Shown here: one piece after another, positions 25,819 through 34,385 of the stretch | Layout of the letters: each line of letters opens with the position of its first letter | How positions within the stretch are numbered: the stretch's first letter is position 1 | Source: Tissierellales bacterium | Lineage (GTDB): Bacteria; Bacillota; Clostridia; Tissierellales; JAOAQY01 | DNA length: 55,572 nt | Reading direction: 5' to 3' | NCBI GenBank assembly: GCA_025210965.1 | Contig: JAOAQY010000046.1 | Location: 1 to 55,572 of the forward strand | The notes under the pieces: model-generated | Told to the model about the DNA's origin: nothing | The model's database searches: none | Seen by the model: the letters and a program-made list of their open reading frames with translations, nothing else | Made by a program: the position numbers and the translations under genes

Positions 25819-25904
25819 CTTGGTAATTAGATATCCTATCTGATAATTTTATATCTTATTTTAATCCTCCAAAGATACATCATATTTTACTTTATGAATA
25901 GAAC

Positions 25905-26447
25905 TTATCTATCTATTTTATTATTAAGTGATCTAACATAGTTTATCAAATCTTCAGCATTATCTTTTGATGTAAAATCTACAGGTACATCAAATGCCTT
26001 TAACATACCTATTTCATCTTCAGTCGGATTATCTTTTTTCTCTAATTGTTTTTTCATAAGTTTCATAACTAATTTATGTTTGAATTTTAATTTATCAAAA
26101 TCAAATCCACCTCGCAAATAGAAAAATTTTATATTTTTTTGATTAGCTTTTTCAAAATTCTTATCTATAACTTCATCGCAAACTTCTTTTCTATATGGAG
26201 ACGCTCCGCTTGCAAATACTACTACCTTTTTGTCTTTTAGCTTATCAATATTCTTCTTTATAAGAGATATTCCGTTTATCCCTACTGCGTAAAGGCCACC
26301 ACCGAAAATAATAACATCGTACTTCAAAATCTCAGATATATTTGTACTACTGGCTTCTGCTACATCACATTTTAATTCACTCGATATAATGTCTGCATAT
26401 TTTTTTACAAAACCGCTATTTGACTTATATATCACGATTGTTTTCAT
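25905..26447 (-). CDS. Flavodoxin-domain protein (HemG-like)
   Basis: This 180-residue protein opens with IVIYKSNSGFVKKYADII, an FMN phosphate-binding loop, then IIFGGGLYAVGINGISLI and VVVFASGASPYRKEV. The C-terminal basic stretch with KFKHKLVMKLMKKQLEKKD, and the overall design, resemble flavodoxins of the HemG/protoporphyrinogen oxidase superfamily. No heme genes are nearby, so I call only the fold. AGGAGG precedes the ATG. Confidence 0.8.
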   Translation of the reverse strand: MKTIVIYKSNSGFVKKYADIISSELKCDVAEASSTNISEILKYDVIIFGGGLYAVGINGISLIKKNIDKLKDKKVVVFASGASPYRKEVCDEVIDKNFEKANQKNIKFFYLRGGFDFDKLKFKHKLVMKLMKKQLEKKDNPTEDEIGMLKAFDVPVDFTSKDNAEDLINYVRSLNNKIDR

Positions 26448-26551
26448 CAGAAAACCTCCTATTTGATTTTTTAACTTATCTCAATCACATTTGCAATTAT
26501 ATATATATCATAAATCACTTCTATTTTAATATCAAATATATCATCCCAAAT

Positions 26552-26606
26552 AAAAAAATAAGTGAACTCAAGCAAGTACAAAATACTCTACTCAAGTTCA
26601 CTTATT
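26552..26606 (-). terminator. Terminator after the 26.6-27.9 kb aminotransferase
   Basis: AAGTGAACT (26560-26568) pairs with AGTTCACTT (26595-26603), followed on the minus strand by ATTTTTTTA. Confidence 0.8.
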
Positions 26607-26628
26607 GATCAAAATATTTATTTAAAAT

Positions 26629-27945
26629 CTATCTCTGAGCTTCAAATTGTTTTAACAACTCTACGAATAATTCTGGAACCTTCGCTAGGTTTTCTGGAGA
26701 TTCAACAAATGATATACGGAACTGAGTAGAACCTGGGTTGTGCTCTCCTTCTGATACATTGTAGAAACCTTTCATAGGTGCTACCAATAATGTTGTTTCA
26801 ACGCCATCAATGCTCACTTTTCCTTCTCCTGCACAATAAAGCACAAAATCGATTGCATCAAATCCTGGTTTTACAACATTTCTTACATCTATTACTGTGT
26901 ATATAGAAGCATCTGGACTTGATACTATAAGGCCTGGCTCACGCTCTTTAAGTCCATTATAGACCATCATAATTTGCTCTCTATAGTACTCTTTTAATCC
27001 CTTGCACCAATCTGCAATTTGTTCTTTACTTTCATGTGCTAATGCACCAAATATATGCTGACCTATAACATTAGCGCAAAGATTTGCTGTATACTCTGCT
27101 ATAGAACGATTGCTAAATTCTGGGCTATCTGTTATAACTGCACCAATTCTAAGTCCACAAGCATTCCACACTTTAGATGCAGTTTCGATACTAATTCTCC
27201 TACCTTCAATTCCTGGTACATCATTATCAGATAATCCCCAAACACTTACTAATTTTTCATCATCTTGATAGTAAAGTTCTCTATATGCTTCGTCACTAAC
27301 CATCCACATATTATACTTAACGCAAAGTTTTGCAAGATCTTTAAGTGCATCATATCCAAATAATTGTCCTGTTGGATTATCATAAGGTATAACTAATAGC
27401 GCACCTGGATTATGTTCTTTAATTGCTTCTTCTATTTTATCAAGTTCTGGTAGTGTAAACTTTCCATTATCAGCAAGTGAACGCTTTACTGTTACTGTTT
27501 TTCTACCAATTCTCTCAGCAAATGAAATATAATTTGTGTATGCTGGGTCAATCATCATAAGTGGCTTTTCACCTGTACCTGCTGGTCCACAAAGACCAAC
27601 TAGTAAAAGTTCCATACCTGCCGAACCGCCATCAGTAACCTGTACATGTAGTTTACTAGTATCAAATCCTTGACATGCTAATATGTTTTTGAATGCATCT
27701 CTACACTCCTGTGTACCTGCTGTTGTAGAATATCTAATAACACCATTTGCAAATGGACTTTCTGATGAATTTAATTCAAACATCCTCTTTTGCATAGCAG
27801 GATTTGTTGGAAGTGAAACATTACCAATACCTACATTTATTACTGCCTCTGGTTTTACTGCACGTTCTTCATACTTCATCTGTGCCAAACGCACATCTGA
27901 TGGTTTTCTTGACTCGAAATGAGCCGATAAAACTGGTTTACTCAT
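26629..27945 (-). CDS. PLP-dependent class I/II aminotransferase
   Basis: I start at the ATG at 27945, behind GAGGGAGG. About 438 residues. The cofactor Asp and Tyr regions are in MMIDPAYTNYISF, VIPYDNPTGQLFG and MVSDEAYRELYY; the Schiff-base Lys is in ETASKVWNACGLRIGA; the substrate Arg in STQFRISFVE. The CGLRIGA motif and the long N-terminus set it apart from AspC. Substrate unknown. It is single, with a terminator behind it and a divergent cyclase upstream. Base composition in this gene looks slightly richer in GC than its neighbours, which fits a highly expressed gene. Confidence 0.88.
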   Translation of the reverse strand: MSKPVLSAHFESRKPSDVRLAQMKYEERAVKPEAVINVGIGNVSLPTNPAMQKRMFELNSSESPFANGVIRYSTTAGTQECRDAFKNILACQGFDTSKLHVQVTDGGSAGMELLLVGLCGPAGTGEKPLMMIDPAYTNYISFAERIGRKTVTVKRSLADNGKFTLPELDKIEEAIKEHNPGALLVIPYDNPTGQLFGYDALKDLAKLCVKYNMWMVSDEAYRELYYQDDEKLVSVWGLSDNDVPGIEGRRISIETASKVWNACGLRIGAVITDSPEFSNRSIAEYTANLCANVIGQHIFGALAHESKEQIADWCKGLKEYYREQIMMVYNGLKEREPGLIVSSPDASIYTVIDVRNVVKPGFDAIDFVLYCAGEGKVSIDGVETTLLVAPMKGFYNVSEGEHNPGSTQFRISFVESPENLAKVPELFVELLKQFEAQR

Positions 27946-28179
27946 AATAAACCTCCCTCTTTTAGTCAATATTTATAGATTGAGCACATCGCTTCTGTAT
28001 TTAGGTATACGTTTTCCCGAGTACTTCTTTTTCATTCTAACATATTTAAAGAGATAATTCATTCATTAATTTGCATTTTTATTTGTTATTAATTTAACAT
28101 ATACATTAACACTTTCTAGTTAAATTTAATACATATAGATACTCTCTTTGGGTATTTTTGTTGTGAGAGGAGGTTTTTT

Positions 28180-29175
28180 ATGAGTGAAAATGTTGAATCA
28201 AAAAAAGAATTAGAACTTTTAAAATCAAAAATTAGAGAACTTGAAGCTTTAGTAAATATTTTAGAACAAAGTCAAAAAGAAAGTGAATTGCTGGATTTCC
28301 CGTGGATTGGCAATCTCGGTAGATGGAATTGGCTTATTCAAAGCAACGAAGTTCACTTCAATCCTGCAAAAGCAACTAATTTAGGCTATTCACTAGATGA
28401 ATTACCTGAAAAAGTTGGTTTTGAATTTTTTACACAAAAACTTCACCCTGATGATTATGATGATGTTATGCAAAATATGAGAAATCACTTAGAAGGACGA
28501 AGCAACGCATATGAAGTAGAATATAGAATCAAAAGAAAAGATGGTAGTTATGCATGGTATTATGATCGTGGTAAAGTGAGTAAGTACACAGATAAAAACA
28601 CTCCCTTAATAATTTCTGGAATAGTTTTCGACGTAAGTAAAAATAAAGAACTAGAATTAGAGCTAAAAATTGCAAATGAAAAACTTAAACAAATAGCTTT
28701 TTTAGATGAATTAACTCATTTAGCTAATCGACGTCTATTGTTAGAAAAATTGGAATCAGAATATAATCGTGCTAATAGATATTCTGAAACTTTTTCAATA
28801 GTAATGGTTGATATCGATCATTTTAAAAGAATAAATGATACTTATGGACATAATACTGGAGATCTTGTTCTTCAAAATCTAGCTAATATACTTAGTTCTA
28901 GAGCTCGCGATACAGACGTCGTTTCAAGATGGGGTGGTGAAGAATTCATAATTTTATTGCCTCATACCAATATTAGAGATGCAAAAACAGTTGCAGAATC
29001 AATAAGACAAGCTGTATCACACGCTTCCCTTGGCATAAATGAACGTGTAACTATAAGCCTTGGTGTTTCTGAATACAGAAAAAGCATAAGTCCAAATAAA
29101 CTTATAGAAGAAGCTGATTGCCTTTTGTATGAAGCAAAATGCAATGGAAGAAATTGTACTTGTTGCTCTAAATAA
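28180..29175 (+). CDS. PAS-GGDEF diguanylate cyclase, soluble
   Basis: This 331-residue protein has an N-terminal coiled coil (residues about 1-40), a PAS domain (from WIGNLGRWNW to YDRGKVSKYTDKNTPLIISG, with the PAC-like VEYRIKRKDGSYAWYYDRG) and a GGDEF domain with MVDIDHFKRINDTYGHNTGD and SRWGGEEF. The I-site RDTD is present. No membrane segment is seen, so it probably senses a cytoplasmic signal through PAS. GAGAGGAGG lies 6 bases before the ATG. It is the fourth GGDEF gene in 19 kb. Confidence 0.93.
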   Translation: MSENVESKKELELLKSKIRELEALVNILEQSQKESELLDFPWIGNLGRWNWLIQSNEVHFNPAKATNLGYSLDELPEKVGFEFFTQKLHPDDYDDVMQNMRNHLEGRSNAYEVEYRIKRKDGSYAWYYDRGKVSKYTDKNTPLIISGIVFDVSKNKELELELKIANEKLKQIAFLDELTHLANRRLLLEKLESEYNRANRYSETFSIVMVDIDHFKRINDTYGHNTGDLVLQNLANILSSRARDTDVVSRWGGEEFIILLPHTNIRDAKTVAESIRQAVSHASLGINERVTISLGVSEYRKSISPNKLIEEADCLLYEAKCNGRNCTCCSK

Positions 29176-29186
29176 TTAATTTAATC

Positions 29187-29229
29187 AAAAAAGAGTTACT
29201 ACGAAAATCAATCGTTATAACTCTTTTTA
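29187..29229. terminator. Bidirectional terminator between the PAS-GGDEF and mscS genes
   Basis: AAAAAGAGTT and AACTCTTTTT form the stem base with an interrupted upper part. A and T runs on both sides serve converging transcripts. Confidence 0.8.
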
Positions 29230-29242
29230 TATTTACCATCTG

Positions 29243-30040
29243 TTATTTCTTCATGTCAACTGTAACATGTGGATATGGTATATCAATATTAGCGCTGTCT
29301 AATTTCTCTTTTATCTCTTCATTTAAATCAAAGTAGACATCCCAGTAATGTTCAGTCTTCGCCCAAACCCTAACAGTAAAGTTTATAGAACTATCTGCCA
29401 TCTCTCCCATTCTAACAAAAGTTCCCTTATCCAAAAGAATCTTTTCATTATTGTCAATTACGTCTTGAATAACTTTTTTGACTTGATTTATATCCGAGTC
29501 ATACCCAACTCCGATCTTTAAATCTACTCTTCTCTCAGAATACGCACTATAATTTACTATACTTCCTCCTGTTATAGAACTATTTGGAATCAATATCTGC
29601 TTATTATCGGGGGTCTTCAATGTAGACATAAACATTCCTATTTCAACAACTGCACCTTCATGACCTGAGGTAACAACGTAATCTCCAACCTTAAATGGTT
29701 TAAATGATACTAGCATAACCCCACTTGCAAAATTCGAAAGATTTCCTTGAAGTGCAAATCCTATAGCCAATGTCGCCGCACCAAACATAGCAACAAAAGA
29801 ACTTGTGTCTATTCCAAATATTCTAAGTATAGCTATTATAAGTATAAACATAAGCACAAAGTTAACAACCGATACAGCAAATCCTCTCAGCATTGGATCT
29901 AATTTGCTCTTTTCAAGCATTTTTCTAAAAGTATTCATCACAAGTTGAATAATAAGTTTACCCACTACAAATACTACTAAGGCTTGAACTAGTATGACTA
30001 TCAGCCCGACTATACCAACCCCTGCAAAAACTCCACTCAC
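29243..30040 (-). CDS. Small mechanosensitive channel, MscS family
   Basis: About 265 residues. I favour the GTG at 30040, because GAGG sits 8 bases upstream; a GTG at 30049 lies inside that site. Three membrane helices occupy residues up to about 110; the third has GAATLAIGFALQGNLSNFASGVML, the Gly/Ala-rich pore helix. Then come the beta domain (FKPFKVGDYVVTSGHEGAVVEIG, ILIPNSSITGG) and the alpha/beta end with NIDIPYPHVTV. The channel releases solutes on osmotic downshock. Confidence 0.93.
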   Translation of the reverse strand: MSGVFAGVGIVGLIVILVQALVVFVVGKLIIQLVMNTFRKMLEKSKLDPMLRGFAVSVVNFVLMFILIIAILRIFGIDTSSFVAMFGAATLAIGFALQGNLSNFASGVMLVSFKPFKVGDYVVTSGHEGAVVEIGMFMSTLKTPDNKQILIPNSSITGGSIVNYSAYSERRVDLKIGVGYDSDINQVKKVIQDVIDNNEKILLDKGTFVRMGEMADSSINFTVRVWAKTEHYWDVYFDLNEEIKEKLDSANIDIPYPHVTVDMKK

Positions 30041-30181
30041 TACAATCACCTCATATAATTTTTTAAGCCTTATACTTATTACAATTTTGATTTAATAGTA
30101 ATCCTCTAAAGCCCTTTGATTATTATACCCACTTTATAGCTTAAGGTAAAGAAAAAAATTATTTTATATTAATCCTAATTT

Positions 30182-31570
30182 TTAGGAACCTATTATTACG
30201 ATCGTATAGTCTACTATTTTTGAAGCTTTTTTTGCCAAATTTACTATTACAGCCGGTTGCCCATAATCATTATTTTCTAATTCGTAGCTTACGACGTGAA
30301 GGCCTTCACTAGCAACTGCTGCCATACAACTAGCAGTATCTATTGGATCTGTAAATGAAATACAACTAGTTGCAGTAGATGAAGTGCTATCTATAATTTG
30401 AGCGGCTCTTCCTGTAATATATCCTTTTTTGACCAATATATCTGTTGAAACATCCACTCCTTTATTTACAAGTTTCACTCCAAGAGGAGCACATGCAGCA
30501 GATGATACTCCTCCTGTTGGACCTGCTGCTGCCAATCCTTTCGCACACATTCCTACAGAGCCCGCCCAATCAACTATTTCCATTCCAGCTACCACTTTCT
30601 CTGCTAATGCACTATCTACCATTATATTTCTTATATCATCTCTAGCAATTATCTTATCTTTTTCTGTCAATATATTTGCTCTTGACGTTCCATTAACTAT
30701 CTCTTGATACTTTTGTACTTTTTCTTTTCTATTCTCATCTAAAGCATTATATGCCTCATTTTTGCTGATATCTTGATGTATCATTTCATATTTTGAAAAT
30801 CTTTCTGCAATTACATATGGTCTCTGAGCATCTCCATATGCAAATAAAAATGATTTAGCGCTTCTATAATTAATATATGGGTTTGTGCTATATACAAAAT
30901 ATCCTTCTTTATTCGTCTTTGGTCCAATCACACTCATTCGTTTTAATGGATCTTCTACTCCTATTTGAACATTCTGTACTGCCAATCCATTTTGAGTTAA
31001 TCTTCCTACAAATATTGTCTCAAAATATCTTAAATCAGTAGATATTATTTTTATATCATATCCACTACTTTTTTCAGTACTTGGTGCCTTCCCTTGCTCT
31101 ATTTCACTCTTTGCTTCAGTACTTGTTGTTATCTTAATTTTAACTCCTGCACCATCTCCTCCAGTGTAATGATAGTACGTAATTTTATTTGAGCCGTACT
31201 TTATGATTCCTGTAATATCTTGCCATGAATTTCTACCAGTACTCTCAACTACCTGCTTATTTAATATATAATCTTGTATTAGAGCTGCTTTGTTCGAATC
31301 TAATCCAGTCATTTTCCACAAATATTTCCCATTTAATTTTAAATATCCATTCCATCCAGCATATTTATTGATTTGAGTTTGACCCTTTCCATAAATTCCG
31401 ACTTCAACCTTAACTGCATTATTAGGTATATCAACAACCCAAGACTTAGGAGCTTCAGAATAATGAACATTTCCCAAATCAATTATACTAGTTTCTGCAA
31501 AACTTAAACTTGGGATTCCCAACAACGTCAAAAATATAATTACTAAAACTATCTTCAATCTCTTCATCAT
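30182..31570 (-). CDS. Secreted protein of unknown function
   Basis: This 462-residue protein has a signal peptide (MMKRLKIVLVIIFLTLLGIP, then SLSFAE). Residues about 27-145 look like a beta-sandwich with many Tyr and Trp (NKYAGWNGYLKLNGKYLW, HYTGGDGAGVKIKI). Residues about 175-235 resemble a carboxypeptidase-regulatory or Ig-like repeat (GLAVQNVQIGVEDP, NKEGYFVYS). The C-terminal 120 residues contain helices with Gly/Ala and four Cys (MCAKGLAAAGPTG; CAPLGV; CISFTDPIDTASCMAAV). It has no sorting motif. It follows the GDYXXLXY gene by 21 bases behind GGAGG, so it is probably in that operon. Function unknown. Confidence 0.75.
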   Translation of the reverse strand: MMKRLKIVLVIIFLTLLGIPSLSFAETSIIDLGNVHYSEAPKSWVVDIPNNAVKVEVGIYGKGQTQINKYAGWNGYLKLNGKYLWKMTGLDSNKAALIQDYILNKQVVESTGRNSWQDITGIIKYGSNKITYYHYTGGDGAGVKIKITTSTEAKSEIEQGKAPSTEKSSGYDIKIISTDLRYFETIFVGRLTQNGLAVQNVQIGVEDPLKRMSVIGPKTNKEGYFVYSTNPYINYRSAKSFLFAYGDAQRPYVIAERFSKYEMIHQDISKNEAYNALDENRKEKVQKYQEIVNGTSRANILTEKDKIIARDDIRNIMVDSALAEKVVAGMEIVDWAGSVGMCAKGLAAAGPTGGVSSAACAPLGVKLVNKGVDVSTDILVKKGYITGRAAQIIDSTSSTATSCISFTDPIDTASCMAAVASEGLHVVSYELENNDYGQPAVIVNLAKKASKIVDYTIVIIGS

Positions 31571-31591
31571 TTCAACCTCCTTTGAAATAAA

Positions 31592-32110
31592 CTATATAAG
31601 CTCTATACATTCTACTACTCCACGGCCATTTTTTACCTTTAAAATCACTTTCATTTCCTTCTTATCTATAAATTGTTCCAAAAATTTCGTTTTTCCTCTT
31701 TTCATATAGTATTTACTAATATTATAATTAGCTTTTATACCTGTTTTCGAACTAGGCTCGTAATTTCTATAAAGTACGCATTTAAGATATATACCTCCTT
31801 TAGGCCTTTCTTTCGTAATATAATCTAAATCATATATATCTCCATTCTTTTTTAATACAGCATATCTATTAATTTTTCGATTAATTTTTTTCGTATCCTC
31901 ATCTATAATATCAGCTATATCTATTTCCTCTATTTCATATGGCAATTCAACATAACTCCCACTGAAACCTTTTTGTTTTATGTCTAAAGACGCTTTCAAT
32001 ACAATTTCATGGCCAAACCAAGTTGTAGAATACGCGTTAATAATAAGTACACTTAAAATTGTAAGTGGAAGAATAATTCCAAAATATCTCTTATCTATAT
32101 TTTTAAACAT
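31592..32110 (-). CDS. GDYXXLXY-domain protein
   Basis: This 172-residue protein has one N-terminal membrane helix (GIILPLTILSVLIINAYST) and the variant signature GSYVELPYEI at about residue 50, which fits GDYxxLxY with Asp changed to Ser. Such proteins usually sit next to or are fused with DUF2157 membrane proteins, as here. The rest is strand-rich (YAVLKKNGDIYDLDYI; GGIYLKCVLY). Stop and start of the pair abut, so they are translated together. Function unknown. Confidence 0.8.
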   Translation of the reverse strand: MFKNIDKRYFGIILPLTILSVLIINAYSTTWFGHEIVLKASLDIKQKGFSGSYVELPYEIEEIDIADIIDEDTKKINRKINRYAVLKKNGDIYDLDYITKERPKGGIYLKCVLYRNYEPSSKTGIKANYNISKYYMKRGKTKFLEQFIDKKEMKVILKVKNGRGVVECIELI

Positions 32111-33223
32111 CTAGCTTTCACCTCTTCTTTTAGATACTCTTTCTAAATAAATACCAAATATCAATAATACAACACCACCTATTATAAAAAATATCGATTT
32201 AGGTAAAAAATCATAGAATCGATCAGTATAATATCTAAAAATAAGAAATAACACAAACACTAAACTCAGATTATGACCTTTCTTGATAAGCCACAAAAAA
32301 TAAATCCCTATCAAAATTCCAACAAATATTGATATTATAGTTCCATCATTTATATATTCTAAATCTCTCCAAATGCTTTCATATGTCAGCATAATCCCTG
32401 TAATTCCAGTTATTACAATTCCAATTGCAGAACTAATTCTATTAGAAATATCTGACATAATGGGTTTATATGTAAGCATTAGTCCATAAACAAATAGTAG
32501 CGCTACACCATATAAATCCTTTAATCCAAACCATTCAATGCCATAAATCAATATAAATACTATATATAAATCAATTAAAACTACTGATATTTTGGATTTA
32601 AACTTTTGTTCATTCATTTTCATGAACAAAAACAATATAATCAATATAGCCATAAGATTTAATACAAAATGTCCAAACTTCCATGAATTAGCCCATTCTA
32701 TGCTTTCAATAACATATACTATACCTATAAATTGAGAAAATAAATGTATTAACAAATCATCAAATATATACACCATTGGAATAATACCTATTGTCCATAG
32801 CAAAAAATAACTATATCGTTCACCACCAAAATTGAAAGTTTGATCTACTAAAAATAATCCACTACCATATATTAGTATAGACAAATAAATTAAAGCTTTA
32901 CTCGCTATACGATACCTTTCTCTAATTCTATTTCCTATAATATAGAAAGTAAGCATAGAAGAAATTATTATGACTAAGCGTTCTATCTCTCTTATATATA
33001 TCCAGTTACTAGCTATGTATAGAAACATCCCCAATCCTACTAGAATCGCTCCTATGGACGTTATTACCTTTATAAAGCTTATCACCTTAACCTCAAAATA
33101 ATCACTCATATCATTAGCTTGATCATTAGCTTGATCTTTAGTTATAATTTCTTTCTTCACAAAATAATCCATATGTTTCTTGAATATTTTTCTATAGTAA
33201 AAACTCACAATTAATTTACCCAT
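32111..33223 (-). CDS. DUF2157 multi-pass membrane protein
   Basis: The 370-residue protein begins with a soluble segment that holds the DUF2157-like KKHMDYFVKKEIITKDQAND, followed by at least ten membrane helices. The DNA at 33112-33135 carries a short tandem repeat that encodes DQANDQAND. It leads an operon with the GDYXXLXY gene and the secreted protein. Role unknown; the pairing is widespread. AGGGGTG precedes the ATG. Confidence 0.85.
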   Translation of the reverse strand: MGKLIVSFYYRKIFKKHMDYFVKKEIITKDQANDQANDMSDYFEVKVISFIKVITSIGAILVGLGMFLYIASNWIYIREIERLVIIISSMLTFYIIGNRIRERYRIASKALIYLSILIYGSGLFLVDQTFNFGGERYSYFLLWTIGIIPMVYIFDDLLIHLFSQFIGIVYVIESIEWANSWKFGHFVLNLMAILIILFLFMKMNEQKFKSKISVVLIDLYIVFILIYGIEWFGLKDLYGVALLFVYGLMLTYKPIMSDISNRISSAIGIVITGITGIMLTYESIWRDLEYINDGTIISIFVGILIGIYFLWLIKKGHNLSLVFVLFLIFRYYTDRFYDFLPKSIFFIIGGVVLLIFGIYLERVSKRRGES

Positions 33224-33279
33224 CTTTTCACCCCTATTCGTTTTATTCTTACCCTTTTATTCAAAACTATATGCATATA

Positions 33280-33320
33280 CAAAAAAGCACATTGCTATAT
33301 TTCATTTGCAATGTGCTCTA
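33280..33320 (-). terminator. Terminator of the acetyltransferase gene
   Basis: AGCACATTGC (33286-33295) pairs with GCAATGTGCT (33308-33317), followed by TTTTTT on the minus strand. Confidence 0.88.
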
Positions 33321-33331
33321 AAAGTTAATCT

Positions 33332-33775
33332 CTAAACTTTGTATTCAAATATTAATTCACCATTCTCATCTTTTTCATTTATATATCTAAATCCTATACC
33401 TTCATACAATTTTCTTGCTATATAATTTTTTTCTATTATACTTAAATATAACGTATCTACTTTATATTCACTTGAAACTACATCTATCAATTTTAACATT
33501 GCTACCTTCCCAATTCCCTGCATTTGATGTTTCTTATCTATCATAATTCTATCAATCCATGTATATTTATTATTATCAAACGATCCATACATTGCAAATC
33601 CAACAACACATTCATTTACATATATGGCTAGTGGATGCCATTCCTTAGTTTCTTCTGCTTCTTTTAAACAATCCGCTACACTTTCTATAAAATCCAACTG
33701 ATTTTCATTTAAAGATATTCTCATAACATCACTTCTATTATCATCATTTATATCTCTAAAATGCACGGTTTTCAT
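33332..33775 (-). CDS. GNAT-family N-acetyltransferase
   Basis: About 147 residues from the ATG at 33775; an upstream TTG-type start at 33841 has no good site. The acetyl-CoA loop is seen as IDKKHQMQGIGKVAMLKLI, after the strand YTWIDRIMI. The C-terminal NYIARKLYEGIGFRYINEKDENG is typical of the family and resembles spermidine/diamine acetyltransferases such as BltD/PaiA. The substrate cannot be read. Confidence 0.88.
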   Translation of the reverse strand: MKTVHFRDINDDNRSDVMRISLNENQLDFIESVADCLKEAEETKEWHPLAIYVNECVVGFAMYGSFDNNKYTWIDRIMIDKKHQMQGIGKVAMLKLIDVVSSEYKVDTLYLSIIEKNYIARKLYEGIGFRYINEKDENGELIFEYKV

Positions 33776-33906
33776 TTTCTCACCATCTTTTATTATATTT
33801 TTGTTTAATGTTACTTTATATTTTTTATTAATATTTGTCAAGATTTGAATATTTTATTCAAAACTGATAAAATGATATTATATTTTATAAAGGAGTGAAG
33901 TGACAA

Positions 33907-34314
33907 ATGTCTTCAACAGCATGGATTATAACAGGTAGTGTATTAGTAGCAACAGCAATTGGTGGTGTTGTTCTTTATCGTCATAGAAAGAAAAGTCTAG
34001 ATACATTTTTCAATCAGGTATATATGCAATCTAAACAAATCCCTAAAAAGAAAAAAAATGGATTTCTATTATTGATGTTTAAAGAATCAGTATTATCATC
34101 TAAGAAAAAAGGTAAAGCAAAAGGAGATATGACTTCTTTTACTAACAAACTTCAAAATCCAAAATACTTAAATGTTCAATTGGTTCAAATGTCTTCAATA
34201 CTTAGAGATCGTTCTAAAGTAAAAGACAAAAAAATGAAAAGAGCATTAGCTCTTTACGACAGCTACTTCCAATGGGAAAAGAAGCAACAAGCAGCTGCTG
34301 AAAAAGAAAAATAA
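33907..34314 (+). CDS. Small single-pass membrane protein, unknown
   Basis: This 135-residue protein has one N-terminal helix (WIITGSVLVATAIGGVVLY) followed by a highly basic cytoplasmic region (HRKKS, KKKKNG, SSKKKGKAKGD) and a helical Lys/Gln/Ala-rich tail. I recognise no family. AAAGGAG precedes the ATG, codon use is like its neighbours, and a terminator follows, so I believe it is a real gene. Confidence 0.7.
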   Translation: MSSTAWIITGSVLVATAIGGVVLYRHRKKSLDTFFNQVYMQSKQIPKKKKNGFLLLMFKESVLSSKKKGKAKGDMTSFTNKLQNPKYLNVQLVQMSSILRDRSKVKDKKMKRALALYDSYFQWEKKQQAAAEKEK

Positions 34315-34321
34315 AAAATTT

Positions 34322-34377
34322 AAAAATGGCTTACTCTAGTTCATTATTTACTTAGAGTAGACCATTTTTTATTTTTT
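34322..34377 (+). terminator. Terminator after the small membrane protein gene
   Basis: AAAATGG...TACTCTA pairs with TAGAGTA...CCATTTTTT around a 13-base loop. T-runs on both sides make it usable for the converging rtcB gene. Confidence 0.8.
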
Positions 34378-34385
34378 AAAATTAT

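Noticed and set aside
24316-28156. The 14-base string CTTTGGGTATTTTT occurs upstream of both pgsA and the PAS-GGDEF gene and contains GGGTAT, like a sigma-B -10.
   Set aside because: No matching -35 lies at the right distance in either case, and a shared 14-mer is expected by chance in 55 kb of AT-rich DNA.
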